19,944 nt of DNA from Acidobacteria bacterium UBA7540 (GCA_002478145.1 DLMI01000224.1:1-19944); one strand, 5' to 3'; positions 1 through 8,095 are shown, counted from the first letter of the stretch. Notes: generated by a model not told the origin, from the letters alone. Numbers and translations are program-made.

Positions 1-42
1 CCGCCGTTACAAGGCCTTCCTGATTATTCTTGTGTCCCGCGC

Positions 43-131
43 CCCGCGCAGTCCCGCGCTTGCGGGACTGCGCGGGACACGGGACCAACAGAGGGCGGGA
101 GCCGCGATTTCGGCGGGGCTGAAGCCCCGCC
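43..131. repeat. Two strong intergenic hairpins upstream of the rhomboid gene
   Basis: Positions 43-57 (CCCGCGCAGTCCCGC) pair perfectly with 62-76 around a 4-nt loop. Positions 112-119 (GGCGGGGC) pair perfectly with 124-131 around a TGAA loop. Neither is followed by a T-run, so neither looks like an intrinsic terminator. A third small stem, GGCGAG 224-229 with CTCGCC 235-240, follows. I see no convincing gene in 1-338; reading frames there change with the hairpins and lack homology I recognise. REP-like dispersed repeats are the likeliest explanation. Confidence 0.6.
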
Positions 132-274
132 CTTCCGGCAGCCCCCTAAGAGCGTCTAAACGTGGTGAGAAGTGCGGGCTAGAGGCGGCTTCCGAAACGG
201 CCGGGACCGTTACGCCGCCACGTGGCGAGGTACACTCGCCGCTAAGACACCAAACTGCGCAACTACCGAATTTC

Positions 275-305
275 CTGACGGGCCGGAATGTGCCTGGGCT
301 ATAAT
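275..305 (+). promoter_or_regulatory. Putative sigma70 promoter of the rhomboid gene
   Basis: A perfect -10 box TATAAT lies at 300-305. A partial -35 box CTGACG lies at 275-280 with a long 19-bp spacer. Transcription would start near 312, just upstream of the candidate ATG at 339. The -10 is clear; the -35 is weak. Confidence 0.5.
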
Positions 306-338
306 TGATTTTGCCGCCGCTATCAGCAGGCAACATGA

Positions 339-1268
339 ATGGGACTTCCTCCTAAACTCTGGTTTCAACTGGAAAGGCTGAAGAAAGCACTCCTTTCCAC
401 ATTCGGTACTTCGAAGGAGAATTACGATACTTCGCATCGGATGTGCTCGAACTGTCGCGCCCTGGTTGAACGCGGTGCGTCTGTGTGCCCGTTTTGCGGA
501 GAGAAATTAGGCTCGGTCCGGGCGCGTTCGTCCCCAGGCGTCCCCGGCAGAATTTTGGGCGTAATCCCCATTCCTTCCACGGCCACCTCGGTGGTTGTGG
601 CAGTGAATATCGCCCTTTACGCCATCTCCTGGTACATGACAGCCTCCTCAGCGTCGGCCCAGCTCAACCCGATGTCAGCCATGGGCGGCATCAGCGGCGA
701 GGTGCTGCTGCGCCTCGGCGCCAAGAGTCCTTACATCCTGGTCGGGCAGTGGTGGAGACTTGTGACGGCGATCTTCCTGCACGCCGGGTTGCTGCACATC
801 GGGCTCAATCTCTGGTGCCTGTTCGATCTTGGTCCTGAAGTTGAGTCACTGTTTTCGACTACCAAATTCGTGGTGTTCTATCTGGTTTCGGGGGTGGCGG
901 GATTCCTCTTGAGCCTTTGGTGGAGCCCCTTCGGGATGTCGGTGGGGGCTTCAGGCGCGATCCTGGGGTTGATCGGCGTCCTGATCGGCGCCAGCTTCCA
1001 TCACGGTCACCTTGGCAAGGAATATCGTGGGCAACTTTGGCGCTGGGTGATTTACATTGCCATCTTTGGCCTTTTCTTCGCCGTCGATAACGCGGCTCAC
1101 TTCGGTGGCCTGGCCGCCGGAGCGCTCCTTGGATACCTCGTGCCGGAAGGCGAAGCTGAGACTCGAGCCGGCCAAAACCTGTGGAACCTCCTCGCCGTGC
1201 TGTCAATCGTGATCATCGCCGGCTCCTTTGCCCTTATGGCTTTACAGTTGGGCCAGCCCCTCCGCTGA
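339..1268 (+). CDS. Rhomboid family intramembrane serine protease with N-terminal zinc ribbon
   Basis: This encodes a multi-pass inner-membrane serine protease that would cleave membrane proteins within the bilayer; the substrate cannot be read from sequence. The catalytic serine is in the GASG motif (Ser205) and the histidine in NAAHFGG (His254). The family HxxxxHxxxN element is at residues 148-157 (His148, His153, Asn157). Membrane segments cover about 83-100 and 140-300. Residues 36-53 form a soluble CxxC...CxxC zinc ribbon (Cys36, 39, 50, 53), an addition seen in some rhomboids. The 309-residue start at 339 fits the TATAAT at 300. An alternative ATG at 441 would begin directly at the zinc ribbon; an AAGGAG lies 21 nt before it, too far for a normal ribosome site. 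The start is therefore uncertain, the family is not. Confidence 0.92.
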   Translation: MGLPPKLWFQLERLKKALLSTFGTSKENYDTSHRMCSNCRALVERGASVCPFCGEKLGSVRARSSPGVPGRILGVIPIPSTATSVVVAVNIALYAISWYMTASSASAQLNPMSAMGGISGEVLLRLGAKSPYILVGQWWRLVTAIFLHAGLLHIGLNLWCLFDLGPEVESLFSTTKFVVFYLVSGVAGFLLSLWWSPFGMSVGASGAILGLIGVLIGASFHHGHLGKEYRGQLWRWVIYIAIFGLFFAVDNAAHFGGLAAGALLGYLVPEGEAETRAGQNLWNLLAVLSIVIIAGSFALMALQLGQPLR

Positions 1269-1301
1269 GCTTCCCGCCAGAATCTCCCTCTTGATACGGG
1301 A

Positions 1302-1313
1302 AATGATATCATT
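1302..1313. promoter_or_regulatory. Perfect 12-bp palindrome, possible operator before the ABC exporter
   Basis: AATGATATCATT at 1302-1313 is a perfect palindrome in the 146-bp gap between the rhomboid gene and the exporter. A TTGATA lies just upstream at 1291-1296, but there is no -10 box at normal spacing. It could be a repressor site or chance. Confidence 0.25.
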
Positions 1314-1414
1314 CGTGGAATGAAAGAAGGGGCGTAGAGGTCCCCGAGTAGCCGAGACCGCTACGAAGGGCGGCAAAGGGGTTTTCAGCATCCTCTCAGG
1401 AGAGAAAAGGCAGG

Positions 1415-3340
1415 ATGCCGTCAAGCAGGGATGGTACGTTGAGAGAATCTATGGATAAGGCGTCTGCAAAATCCGACCCATGGTGGGCGCTCCTGCCGGA
1501 TGTGTGGTTCCTGATCAGGCCGCGCCGGGGCCTGCTGGCCGTCGGCTTCTGTGTGATGGTGGTGAACCGCGTGGCAGGGCTTGTTCTGCCGGCGTCCTCG
1601 AAGTTTCTGATTGATGACATTATCGGAAAGCGTCACCTGCAACTCCTGCTTCCACTGGTGCTGGCGGTACTCGGCGCGACGGTCGTGCAGGGAGTTTCTT
1701 CTTTCGCCCTGACGCAACTCCTCTCCAAGGCTGCGCAGCGGCTTATTGCTGACCTGCGATGCCAGGTGCAAGCCCACATCGCGCGGCTGCCGGTGGCCTT
1801 CTATGACTCCAACAAGACCGGTGTCCTCGTGTCGCGCATCATGAGTGATGTGGAAGGGGTGCGAAACCTGATCGGCACCGGGCTTGTGGAGTTCGCGGGT
1901 GGACTGCTGACGGCGACGTTTGCCTCGATCATCCTGCTGCGCATCAGCGTTGTCATGACCGGCTTGGCTTTTCTGATTCTCCTCGGGTTCGGGCTCGCCC
2001 TCCGCGAGGCTTTCGGAGTGATCCGTCCGATTTTCCGCGCCCGCCCCAAGATCAACGCCGAGGTTACAGGACGGCTGACCGAATCGCTGGGCGGGGTGCG
2101 GGTGGTGAAGGGCTACCACGCCGAGGCGCGGGAAGCGAAGGTCTTTGCGGCGGGGGTGCGGCGGCTCCTCGACAATGTTCTGAAAACCCTGACCGCCACT
2201 TCCCTGATGAGTCTTTCTGCGACCACGCTGCTGGGCTTGGTCAGCGCCCTGATTATGTACCTGGGCGCCCGTCAAATCATTGCCGCACACATGACGCTCG
2301 GCACTTTTGTGACCTACACCATCTTTCTGGGACTCCTGGTGGCTCCGGTTTTCCAGATTGTCCTGATCGGCACGCAGATCACGGAGGCCCTCGCAGGACT
2401 TGAACGCACGCGCGAAGTCCTTAGTGAGCGCCCGGAGGACGAGGACTCGGCGAGGTCGCTGCGCCTGGATTACATTCAAGGTGAAGTGGTCTTTGAGAAC
2501 GTCAGCTTCGCTTATGAAGCAGGGAAGACGGTCCTGAACGACCTCAGCTTCAAATCCCAGCCGGGCACGGTCACCGCGCTGGTCGGGCCGTCCGGGTCGG
2601 GGAAGTCCACCATGATCGGGCTCATCGCGGCCTTCTACACACCGAGCGGCGGAAGAGTGCTGGTGGATGGAATTGACCTGGCCAAGGTGCGCCTGGACTC
2701 CTACCGCACCCGGCTGGGAGTTGTCTTGCAGGAAACGTTCCTGTTCGACGGAACCATCCGGGAAAACGTCGCGTTCTCGCGCCCGGGCGCCTCAGAGGAA
2801 CAAATCCTCGCGGCTTGCCGCATCGCCCGCGTGGATGAGTTCGCGGAGACATTCGAGAAGAAGTACGAGACACTGGTCGGCGAGCGGGGGGTGAAGCTCT
2901 CCGGCGGCCAACGCCAACGTGTTTCCATCGCGCGCGCCATCCTGGCCGACCCGAGAATCCTGATCCTCGACGAGGCAACGTCGAGCCTGGATTCCGAATC
3001 TGAGGCGATGATCCAGGAAGGGCTTTCTTACTTGATGCGCGGTAGGACCACCTTCGTTATTGCGCACCGCCTCTCAACCATCCGGCGTGCGGACCAAATC
3101 CTCGTGGTGGAGGGGGGCCGCCTCATCGAGCGAGGCACTCACGAGCAACTCTATGCTGCCGCGGGACGCTATCACGACTTGTACACCAAGCAGCACGGAG
3201 TCGAGTCTAACCTCTTCCTCGCTCCGGGTGAAGGCGACAAGGTGCGGGAAAGCGCAACGCCGGCGGAACCCTCTGCCCTTGCGGAACGAGAGGGGACGAT
3301 CCCCAACGCGGTGCGCCTGCTGCGCGGGCGGGATGGATGA
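1415..3340 (+). CDS. ABC exporter, fused permease and ATPase (MsbA/LmrA-like)
   Basis: This is a half-transporter expected to work as a homodimer in the inner membrane, exporting lipids, drugs or peptides; the substrate cannot be told. The type I exporter membrane domain spans about residues 38-320. The nucleotide-binding domain spans about 355-590, with Walker A GPSGSGKST (391-399), Q-loop Gln439, signature LSGGQ (495-499), Walker B ILILDE (515-520) and switch His551. The roughly 50-residue C-terminal tail beyond the ATPase domain is charged and not recognised. The ATG at 1415 has a GAGAAAAGG-type purine stretch upstream; an in-frame ATG at 1451 (MDKASAK) is a plausible alternative because the first 12 residues are not family-conserved. 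It lies 146 bp after the rhomboid gene on the same strand and could be co-transcribed with it. Confidence 0.95.
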   Translation: MPSSRDGTLRESMDKASAKSDPWWALLPDVWFLIRPRRGLLAVGFCVMVVNRVAGLVLPASSKFLIDDIIGKRHLQLLLPLVLAVLGATVVQGVSSFALTQLLSKAAQRLIADLRCQVQAHIARLPVAFYDSNKTGVLVSRIMSDVEGVRNLIGTGLVEFAGGLLTATFASIILLRISVVMTGLAFLILLGFGLALREAFGVIRPIFRARPKINAEVTGRLTESLGGVRVVKGYHAEAREAKVFAAGVRRLLDNVLKTLTATSLMSLSATTLLGLVSALIMYLGARQIIAAHMTLGTFVTYTIFLGLLVAPVFQIVLIGTQITEALAGLERTREVLSERPEDEDSARSLRLDYIQGEVVFENVSFAYEAGKTVLNDLSFKSQPGTVTALVGPSGSGKSTMIGLIAAFYTPSGGRVLVDGIDLAKVRLDSYRTRLGVVLQETFLFDGTIRENVAFSRPGASEEQILAACRIARVDEFAETFEKKYETLVGERGVKLSGGQRQRVSIARAILADPRILILDEATSSLDSESEAMIQEGLSYLMRGRTTFVIAHRLSTIRRADQILVVEGGRLIERGTHEQLYAAAGRYHDLYTKQHGVESNLFLAPGEGDKVRESATPAEPSALAEREGTIPNAVRLLRGRDG

Positions 3341-3357
3341 TGACGGTTGCCCGCTGT

Positions 3358-3409
3358 GGGGGCGAATCTTGTATTCACCCCCGTCTGGGGCGATCACAAG
3401 GAGCGCCCC
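3358..3409. repeat. Two adjacent hairpins after the ABC exporter
   Basis: Hairpin one pairs GGGGG 3358-3362 and GAAT 3364-3367 with ATTC 3373-3376 and CCCCC 3378-3382, with one C/A mismatch. Hairpin two pairs GGGGCG 3387-3392 with CGCCCC 3404-3409. Read on the minus strand the right edge begins GTAGGGGCG, the same as the palindrome before comM at 10794. They may terminate the exporter transcript, but no T-run follows. Confidence 0.55.
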
Positions 3410-3441
3410 TACGCGGCTAGAGCGGGTATATACTTGTCAAC

Positions 3442-3606
3442 ATGGAAAAAATAAAAATCGAGCAGCACAGTTTTATGGGGATCTTCTGGATCTGGGCATG
3501 GCTCTTCACCATCGGGTTTCTGCACCTGACTTTTTGGAAGGGTGTCCTCGCGTTTGTATTGTGGCCGTATTATCTTGGTACGTGGTCCAGCTCGCTCCTG
3601 CACTAA
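3442..3606 (+). CDS. Small 54-residue membrane protein
   Basis: An open frame from ATG 3442 to TAA 3606 encodes 54 residues. It starts with a short charged stretch (MEKIKIEQHS), followed by a very hydrophobic, tryptophan-rich region (residues about 11-28 and 33-46) and a short polar tail. Two membrane segments joined by a Trp-Lys-Gly turn are likely, so it would sit in the inner membrane. I recognise it only as the kind of conserved small membrane protein often left unnamed; no function is assigned. There is no Shine-Dalgarno sequence. A TATACT box at 3429-3434 would put transcription start at or next to the ATG, suggesting a leaderless mRNA. The codon pattern and topology look real, but a frame this short could arise by chance. 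Confidence 0.6.
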   Translation: MEKIKIEQHSFMGIFWIWAWLFTIGFLHLTFWKGVLAFVLWPYYLGTWSSSLLH

Positions 3607-3633
3607 TCACAATCGGCCATTTCATGAATGGGA

Positions 3634-4275
3634 TCATGGCGCCGGACTGGCAAGGCTCGCGTCCACCGGCTCATACATCACGGCTGAGGGGTGATGGACT
3701 TCCTCGAAGGTCGCGATGCGGTCCGCAAGGCGCAGAGTCAGGCCAATGTCGTCAAGGCCTCTCAGCAGGCATTCGCGTCGGAAGGGATCGATTGGGAAGG
3801 AGAATTTGAGGCCAAAGTCATCTGTAAGGGTCTGATTTTCGAGGTCAACGGTCAGCCGGTATCCCTCATTGTTCTCGGTCCGCTGGAATAGCTCGTTCAC
3901 TTCGGCGTCGGGCAGTGTGACCAGGAGCACGCCGTTCTTGAAGCAATTGTTATAGAAGATGTCGGCGTAGCTGGTCGCGATGACGGCCTGGAAGCCGTAA
4001 TCGAGAATCGCCCAGGGAACATGCTCGCGGCTGGAGCCGCAGCCGAAGTTGGCGCGCGCCAGCAGAATTGATGCGCCCCTGTAACGGGGATAGTTCAACA
4101 CGAAGTCCGGATTGGGCTTTTCGCCATCCAGGTAACGCCAGTCGTAGAAGAGCACGCGCCCAAAGCCTTCCCGCGTCAGCCACTTCAGAAACTGCTTGGG
4201 GACCATCTGGTCCGTGTCAACATTGACCCGATCGAGAGGGGCTACAAGTCCTGTGTGTTTTATGAAGGGTTGCAT
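3634..4275 (-). CDS. leuD: 3-isopropylmalate dehydratase small subunit
   Basis: LeuD pairs with LeuC to isomerise 2-isopropylmalate to 3-isopropylmalate, the second step of leucine synthesis, in the cytoplasm. The 213-residue length is usual for the family. The N-terminal [19 protein letters not shown] stretch and the swivelling-domain motif [10 protein letters not shown] (residues 76-85) are diagnostic. The ATG at 4275 gives the standard N-terminus MQPFIKHTG. It lies downstream of leuC on the same strand, but 264 bp away across a cluster of hairpins instead of the usual near-overlap. Either read-through from the leuC promoter or a separate promoter must drive it; I see no strong -10 box close to 4275. 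Confidence 0.96.
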   Translation of the reverse strand: MQPFIKHTGLVAPLDRVNVDTDQMVPKQFLKWLTREGFGRVLFYDWRYLDGEKPNPDFVLNYPRYRGASILLARANFGCGSSREHVPWAILDYGFQAVIATSYADIFYNNCFKNGVLLVTLPDAEVNELFQRTENNEGYRLTVDLENQTLTDDFGLKFSFPIDPFRRECLLRGLDDIGLTLRLADRIATFEEVHHPSAVMYEPVDASLASPAP

Positions 4276-4329
4276 ATGCTTCGTCCGTTGTCAGTCATCT
4301 GCGATCGGTTGTCCTTGGCAGTCATTCTT

Positions 4330-4529
4330 AACCCCGAAGGGGTTGAAATTGAGTAGCCGTGGGCAAGGGCACGCTTTTTGTGCCCGCCGCCCACGGATAG
4401 CATCCCCATAGCTGAACCGACCCCGAAAGGGGTCGAACAGTTCGGCCCCTCCAGGGCCGAGAGGGTTTTCGATGCACCGCAGCCGTGGGTTTCACCCACG
4501 GCTATTCACGGAGCTCCCCTTCGGGGAGC
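4330..4529. repeat. Cluster of six hairpins between leuC and leuD
   Basis: Six inverted repeats lie end to end. They are AACCCC/GGGGTT (4330-4344), a nested stem CCGTGGGC/GCCCACGG (4357-4364 and 4389-4396) enclosing GGGCAC/GTGCCC, GACCCC/GGGGTC (4419-4434), and TCGGCCC/GGGCCGA (4442-4460). The last two are AGCCGTGGGT/ACCCACGGCT (4481-4503, 10-bp stem, 3-nt loop) and GCTCCCC/GGGGAGC (4513-4529). The second and fifth share the CCGTGGG core, and the first and third share the CCCCGAA core. This looks like a composite of dispersed REP-like repeats; no gene is seen in 4276-4539. Confidence 0.75.
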
Positions 4530-4539
4530 ACGAGACGCA

Positions 4540-5961
4540 CTACTCTATTTTCCCGACTTTCCATTCCCGAACATCCACAAAGTGGCCCGTGATGGCGGCA
4601 GCGGCGGCCATCATGGGGCTGACCAAGTGAGTGCGGCCGCCCTTGCCCTGGCGTCCTTCGAAGTTTCTGTTCGTAGTGCTGGCGCTGCGCTCGCCGCTGG
4701 GAAGCACGTCGGCATTCATCCCGATGCACATGCTGCAGCCGGCATCGCGCCACTCGAATCCCGCGGCGCGGAAGATTTCATCCAAGCCTTCCTTTTCCGC
4801 CTGGGCTTTCACACGCCTGGAGCCGGGAACGACCAGCGCGCTTTTCAGTGTCTTCGAAACCTTCCTGCCCGCCGTAACACGCGCTGCCAGGCGCAGGTCT
4901 TCGAGGCGGGAGTTGGTGCACGAACCGATGAACACGTAATCAAGCGGGATATCAACGATGCGTGTTCCCGGCTCGAGGCCCATATACTCGAGGGCGCACT
5001 CCGCGGCCTTGCGGTCCACAGGGTCCGAAAAACTGCTCGGCTCGGGTACTTTTCCCGTAACGTCCGCGACCATTCCTGGATTTGTGCCCCAAGTAACTTG
5101 TGGCGCGATCGCAGCCGCGTCCAATTCAAGCACCCGATCGAAAGCCGCACCGGGGTCCGAGGGCAAAGACTTCCAACCATCGACGGCGACTTGAAAATCC
5201 TTGCCGCGGGGAACGAAGGGACGCCCTTCCAGGTACGCGAAAGTGGTGTCGTCCGGTGCCACCATTCCTGTCCGTGCCCCGCCCTCAATGGTCATGTTGC
5301 AGACCGTCATTCGGCCATCCATCGAAAGGGCGCGGATGGCCTCTCCGGCGTATTCGATGGCGTGTCCGGTCCCCCCCGCGATGCCCATCTTGCCAATGAC
5401 GGCGAGGATGATGTCCTTTGCGGTCACGCCCGGAGTGAGGCTTCCGTTGACCCGGACCAGCATGGTCTTTGATTTGAATTGCGGGAGACATTGAGTGGCC
5501 AGGACGTGCTCAATTTCGCTGGTGCCGATGCCGAAGGCCAGCGCGCCGAGGGCGCCGTGAGTCGCCGTGTGACTGTCACCGCAAACGATGGTCTGGCCCG
5601 GTTGCGTGATGCCGAGTTCGGGGCCGATCACGTGCACAATCCCCTGATTGGGATTCTGCATGTTGAAGAGCATGATGCCCGTTTCGCGGCAGTTGCGCTC
5701 CAGGGCCTCAAACTGCGCGGCCGCCACCGTATCCAGCAAAGGGAGGTGCCGGTCCTTGGTAGGCACAGAGTGGTCCATGACCGCAAACGTAAGGTCAGGT
5801 CGCCGCACCTTGCGTCCCGCCGCTTTCAGGCCGGCGAAAGCTTGCGGGGATGTTACTTCGTGAACGAGATGGCGGTCGATATAAATGAGCGGGGGTTGCC
5901 CGGGCTCTTCAGCCACCAAGTGGGCATCCCAGATCTTTTCGTACATTGTGCGTGCAGGCAT
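4540..5961 (-). CDS. leuC: 3-isopropylmalate dehydratase large subunit
   Basis: LeuC is the [4Fe-4S] aconitase-family subunit that, with LeuD, converts 2- to 3-isopropylmalate in leucine synthesis. With the start at 5961 ([14 protein letters not shown]) it has 473 residues, the usual size. The three cluster cysteines are Cys348 in FIGSCTNSR and Cys409 and Cys412 in GCSMCIGMN. The substrate-loop region [20 protein letters not shown] is also present. The frame is open upstream to an ATG at 6033, but that codon lies inside the -35 box of a near-consensus promoter, so it cannot be used; 5961 (or ATG 5946) is correct. No clear Shine-Dalgarno is visible. An inverted repeat in the leader may regulate it. 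Confidence 0.96.
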   Translation of the reverse strand: MPARTMYEKIWDAHLVAEEPGQPPLIYIDRHLVHEVTSPQAFAGLKAAGRKVRRPDLTFAVMDHSVPTKDRHLPLLDTVAAAQFEALERNCRETGIMLFNMQNPNQGIVHVIGPELGITQPGQTIVCGDSHTATHGALGALAFGIGTSEIEHVLATQCLPQFKSKTMLVRVNGSLTPGVTAKDIILAVIGKMGIAGGTGHAIEYAGEAIRALSMDGRMTVCNMTIEGGARTGMVAPDDTTFAYLEGRPFVPRGKDFQVAVDGWKSLPSDPGAAFDRVLELDAAAIAPQVTWGTNPGMVADVTGKVPEPSSFSDPVDRKAAECALEYMGLEPGTRIVDIPLDYVFIGSCTNSRLEDLRLAARVTAGRKVSKTLKSALVVPGSRRVKAQAEKEGLDEIFRAAGFEWRDAGCSMCIGMNADVLPSGERSASTTNRNFEGRQGKGGRTHLVSPMMAAAAAITGHFVDVREWKVGKIE

Positions 5962-5976
5962 AATTTTTAGCGGCGT

Positions 5977-6005
5977 TCTGTCGTGCCAGCGCCCCGAACG
6001 ACAGA
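5977..6005 (-). promoter_or_regulatory. Inverted repeat in the leuC leader
   Basis: TCTGTCGT (5977-5984) is the exact reverse complement of ACGACAGA (5998-6005), with 13 nt between. It spans the expected transcription start and the leader just upstream of leuC, touching the -10 box. It could be a repressor operator or an 8-bp RNA stem. No T-box or leader peptide was recognised. Confidence 0.4.
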
Positions 6006-6033
6006 TTATACGCGAACCTGCGGCCTCTATCAA
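6005..6033 (-). promoter_or_regulatory. Near-consensus sigma70 promoter of leuC
   Basis: Read on the minus strand, TTGATA (6028-6033) and TATAAT (6005-6010) are separated by exactly 17 bp. This matches the consensus at 11 of 12 positions. Transcription would start near 5998, leaving a leader of about 37 nt before the ATG at 5961. Confidence 0.8.
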
Positions 6034-6110
6034 ATTAGCGGTAATTCAGCCTGAAATTCGACTCGGCCGAAGACTTCGGGCGGGCAGTAATATTGCAGGT
6101 TCCCGAAAAG

Positions 6111-6145
6111 CTGACCTCTGACTTCTGGCTCCTGACTCCTGCTTA
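6111..6145. repeat. Degenerate heptad tandem repeat, five units
   Basis: Five consecutive 7-bp units with consensus CTGACTY occupy 6111-6145 in the gap between leuC and the FG-GAP gene. The units differ at one to three positions. The same 7-bp period appears in unrelated sequence at 7697, 8206 and 8237. Confidence 0.7.
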
Positions 6146-6313
6146 ACAATCGTCACTGAGTGTGGTTTGAACCCGCTCATTTTAACGCGCTTTGAGTTAG
6201 AATCGAGTCTATTGATGATGCGCTGGAAACGTTACTGAAGAAAGGCCTCAAGGCGAAAGCGCGGGGCCGTTTACATTCTTATGACTCCTGAAGAAAAAAG
6301 ACTCTGAGGGCGG

Positions 6314-7633
6314 TTGCGATTGAGATATCCCCTTTTCCATCTGGCCAAGCAATGGGCCGCCGCTTGCGGTCGTACTTGCTGTCGAAGGGATTTCCTGAAA
6401 AAAGCCACAGGCGTTTGCACCGCTTTTGCGGGCTTGGCAACCCCTGATGTAGCAAGCGGGGCGAAGGCTCCCGAGAGGAAAAGAGATATGGTCCGTTGGC
6501 AAGCACACACCATTGCAAAGATTCCAAACGGCTACCAGGTGGCGGTTGCCGATGTCAACGGCGATGGCAAGCCTGACATCCTGGCGTTAAGCTCCGTGGA
6601 GAGCGTTGTGGAATGGTATGAGAATCCTTCCTGGAAGGCTCGGCCCATCACCACGGCAACCCATCAGAACATCAGCCTGGCGCCGTTGTTTCGCAATGGC
6701 TATCCGCAGCGCGGCTTGGCGCTGGCCAGCGACTTTGCGCTCAATGACAGCACCTATGGTGGAAGTCTTTGGTGGGCGGAACCGGGGAATTCGTTAGACT
6801 CCGAATGGTCGCTGCGCTTGCTCGGCCGGATGCCCAGCTCGCACCGATTGCGCTGGGCGGACCTGGACGGGAGCGGCCGCCTGGGGTTGGTGGATGTTCC
6901 CTTGTTGGGTTATGGCGCGAAGGAGCCGGACTACAAAGTCGCTGCGCCGCTCACCTGGTTCGAACCTCCGGAGCCACTCCTGCGCGGACACGTATCTGCC
7001 ACTGACGCCGGCAAGGGTGAGTGGTTTTCCCACCTGATTGACGGATCTCTGACGGTCGTCCATGGCGTCCACATCATTGACTGGGACAACGACGGCCGCG
7101 ATGAAATCCTGACTGCCAGCTTCGAAGGCGTCCATCTCTTCCGCTCCACCGGGACGGGCCGCGACCTCCTTTGGACGAAGACCCACCTCGCTGCGGGCGA
7201 CCAGGTTTCACGCCCCCATCGCGGGTCGAGCGAAATCGGCGTCGGCAGGCTAGAGGGGCGGCGTTTCCTCGCCACCATCGAGCCCTGGCATGGCGAGCAC
7301 GTGGTTGTTTATACGCAAGACAAACCGGGCGATTTGTGGGGTCGCCATCCGATTGACGACAGTTTGCGCGACGGCCACGCGCTGGTGTGCGCCGACCTCA
7401 ATGGCGACGGCAATGATGAAATCGTGGCGGGGTTTCGCGGTCCAGGGACCAGCCTCTATGCGTACTACGCCTCAGACGCGTCCGGCCTGAAGTGGGAGCG
7501 CCAGACGCTGGATACTCAGATGGCGGCGTCAGGAGTGGTCGTGGCCGACCTCAAGGGCGACGGCCACGCGGGTGTTGTGGCCGTCGGCGCTTCGACGGCA
7601 AACGTGAAGTGGTACGAGAATCTGGGCGCATGA
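6314..7633 (+). CDS. Tat-exported FG-GAP/VCBS repeat protein
   Basis: This is a predicted periplasmic or secreted beta-propeller protein. The N-terminus carries a twin-arginine motif CRRDFLKK (Arg24, Arg25) followed by a mildly hydrophobic stretch to about residue 45, so export in folded form is likely. At least five calcium-binding FG-GAP/VCBS-type repeats follow, recognisable as ADVNGDGKPDIL (about 79-90), ADLDGSGRLG, DWDNDGRDEIL, ADLNGDGNDEIV and ADLKGDGHAG. This propeller type binds ligands or partners; an enzymatic role is not evident. The TTG start at 6314 is chosen because GAGGG lies just upstream and because later starts would lose the Tat signal. No neighbour indicates its job. The last residues run straight into an octamer repeat. 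Confidence 0.85.
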   Translation: MRLRYPLFHLAKQWAAACGRTCCRRDFLKKATGVCTAFAGLATPDVASGAKAPERKRDMVRWQAHTIAKIPNGYQVAVADVNGDGKPDILALSSVESVVEWYENPSWKARPITTATHQNISLAPLFRNGYPQRGLALASDFALNDSTYGGSLWWAEPGNSLDSEWSLRLLGRMPSSHRLRWADLDGSGRLGLVDVPLLGYGAKEPDYKVAAPLTWFEPPEPLLRGHVSATDAGKGEWFSHLIDGSLTVVHGVHIIDWDNDGRDEILTASFEGVHLFRSTGTGRDLLWTKTHLAAGDQVSRPHRGSSEIGVGRLEGRRFLATIEPWHGEHVVVYTQDKPGDLWGRHPIDDSLRDGHALVCADLNGDGNDEIVAGFRGPGTSLYAYYASDASGLKWERQTLDTQMAASGVVVADLKGDGHAGVVAVGASTANVKWYENLGA

Positions 7634-7673
7634 TCATTGAGTGATTGATTCATTAAGTCATTGAATCATTGAA
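7634..7673. repeat. Octamer tandem repeat, five units
   Basis: Five contiguous 8-bp units with consensus TCATTGAR begin at the stop codon of the FG-GAP gene. The last two are identical. It opens a stretch to 8568 with no confident gene. Confidence 0.75.
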
Positions 7674-7692
7674 AAGCGGTGGCGAGAGGACA

Positions 7693-7725
7693 GGGCAATT
7701 TTGAATTTCAAATTTTGGATTGCCC
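7693..7725. terminator. AT-rich stem-loop downstream of the FG-GAP gene
   Basis: GGGCAAT (7693-7699) pairs with ATTGCCC (7719-7725), and the AT-rich interior can pair further (TTTGAA with TTCAAA). The interior also shows a 7-bp period of the form AATTTTG. It could end transcription from 7633 but has no following T-run, so the role is a guess. Confidence 0.35.
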
Positions 7726-7793
7726 CCATGTACTCCCTGAGATCTGAACTCAACGAGATGCGCGGGAGGCTGGCGGGCCAATTGGGCGCGGAC

Positions 7794-8095
7794 TCATTCA
7801 GAGTCTCTTTTGACCGGTGAGCGAAGGCGGCAAGAGTTGAAAGCCAGGTTACCATTGCCTATTTCGTGGGCTTTCTTGATGACCTCGAGGCTTTCTTCCC
7901 AATGGCGGAGGTAATCCACTTCCGTAGGGAAAGGAAGAAATGATGGCGACGCTCAGTCGTAGTCGCTTCCAGTGAGCTGTCCCCTGACAAGGGAACTTCA
8001 GGGCGTGTCAGGAAGATCGCAAGCACTAGCGCGGCCAGGACCACCAGGAATTGAACGAGAAAGATGATAAGCAGGACTAGCACTAAGTACAGCAC
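7794..8095 (-). pseudogene. Possible frameshifted small membrane protein gene
   Basis: A GTG at 8095 opens a frame whose first 32 residues are one long hydrophobic segment (MLYLVLVLLIIFLVQFLVVL and onward), a credible membrane anchor. The frame continues to a stop at 7859, but its last 25 residues are serine/lysine-rich and look like the wrong frame. A second frame, open from 7952 to the stop at 7794, reads much more like protein over the same DNA: EVDYLRHWEESLEV then IKKAHEIGNGN. A single frameshift near 7930-7950 would join the anchor to this helix. I do not recognise the family. It may be a decayed gene, a sequence error, or two chance frames. Confidence 0.35.

Noticed and set aside
43..76. 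Intrinsic terminator
   Set aside because: The stem is strong but no T-run follows on either strand.
7..336. Minus- and plus-strand frames of 69-109 residues in the first 440 bp
   Set aside because: They are made of hairpin-derived Arg/Pro/Gly text and overlap the TATAAT promoter; no domain is seen.
1421..2479. Minus-strand frame of 352 residues opposite the ABC exporter
   Set aside because: It is rich in Gln, Arg and His, as expected of an antisense shadow, and overlaps a clear ABC membrane domain.
3060..3809. Plus-strand frame of 249 residues bridging the exporter and leuD
   Set aside because: It crosses the exporter 3' end out of frame, an intergenic hairpin region, the small membrane gene and antisense leuD; the text is not protein-like.
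4378..5472. Long plus-strand frame (364 residues) opposite leuC
   Set aside because: It is the antisense of leuC in a high-GC genome; leuC has full motifs and the antisense product has no recognisable domain.
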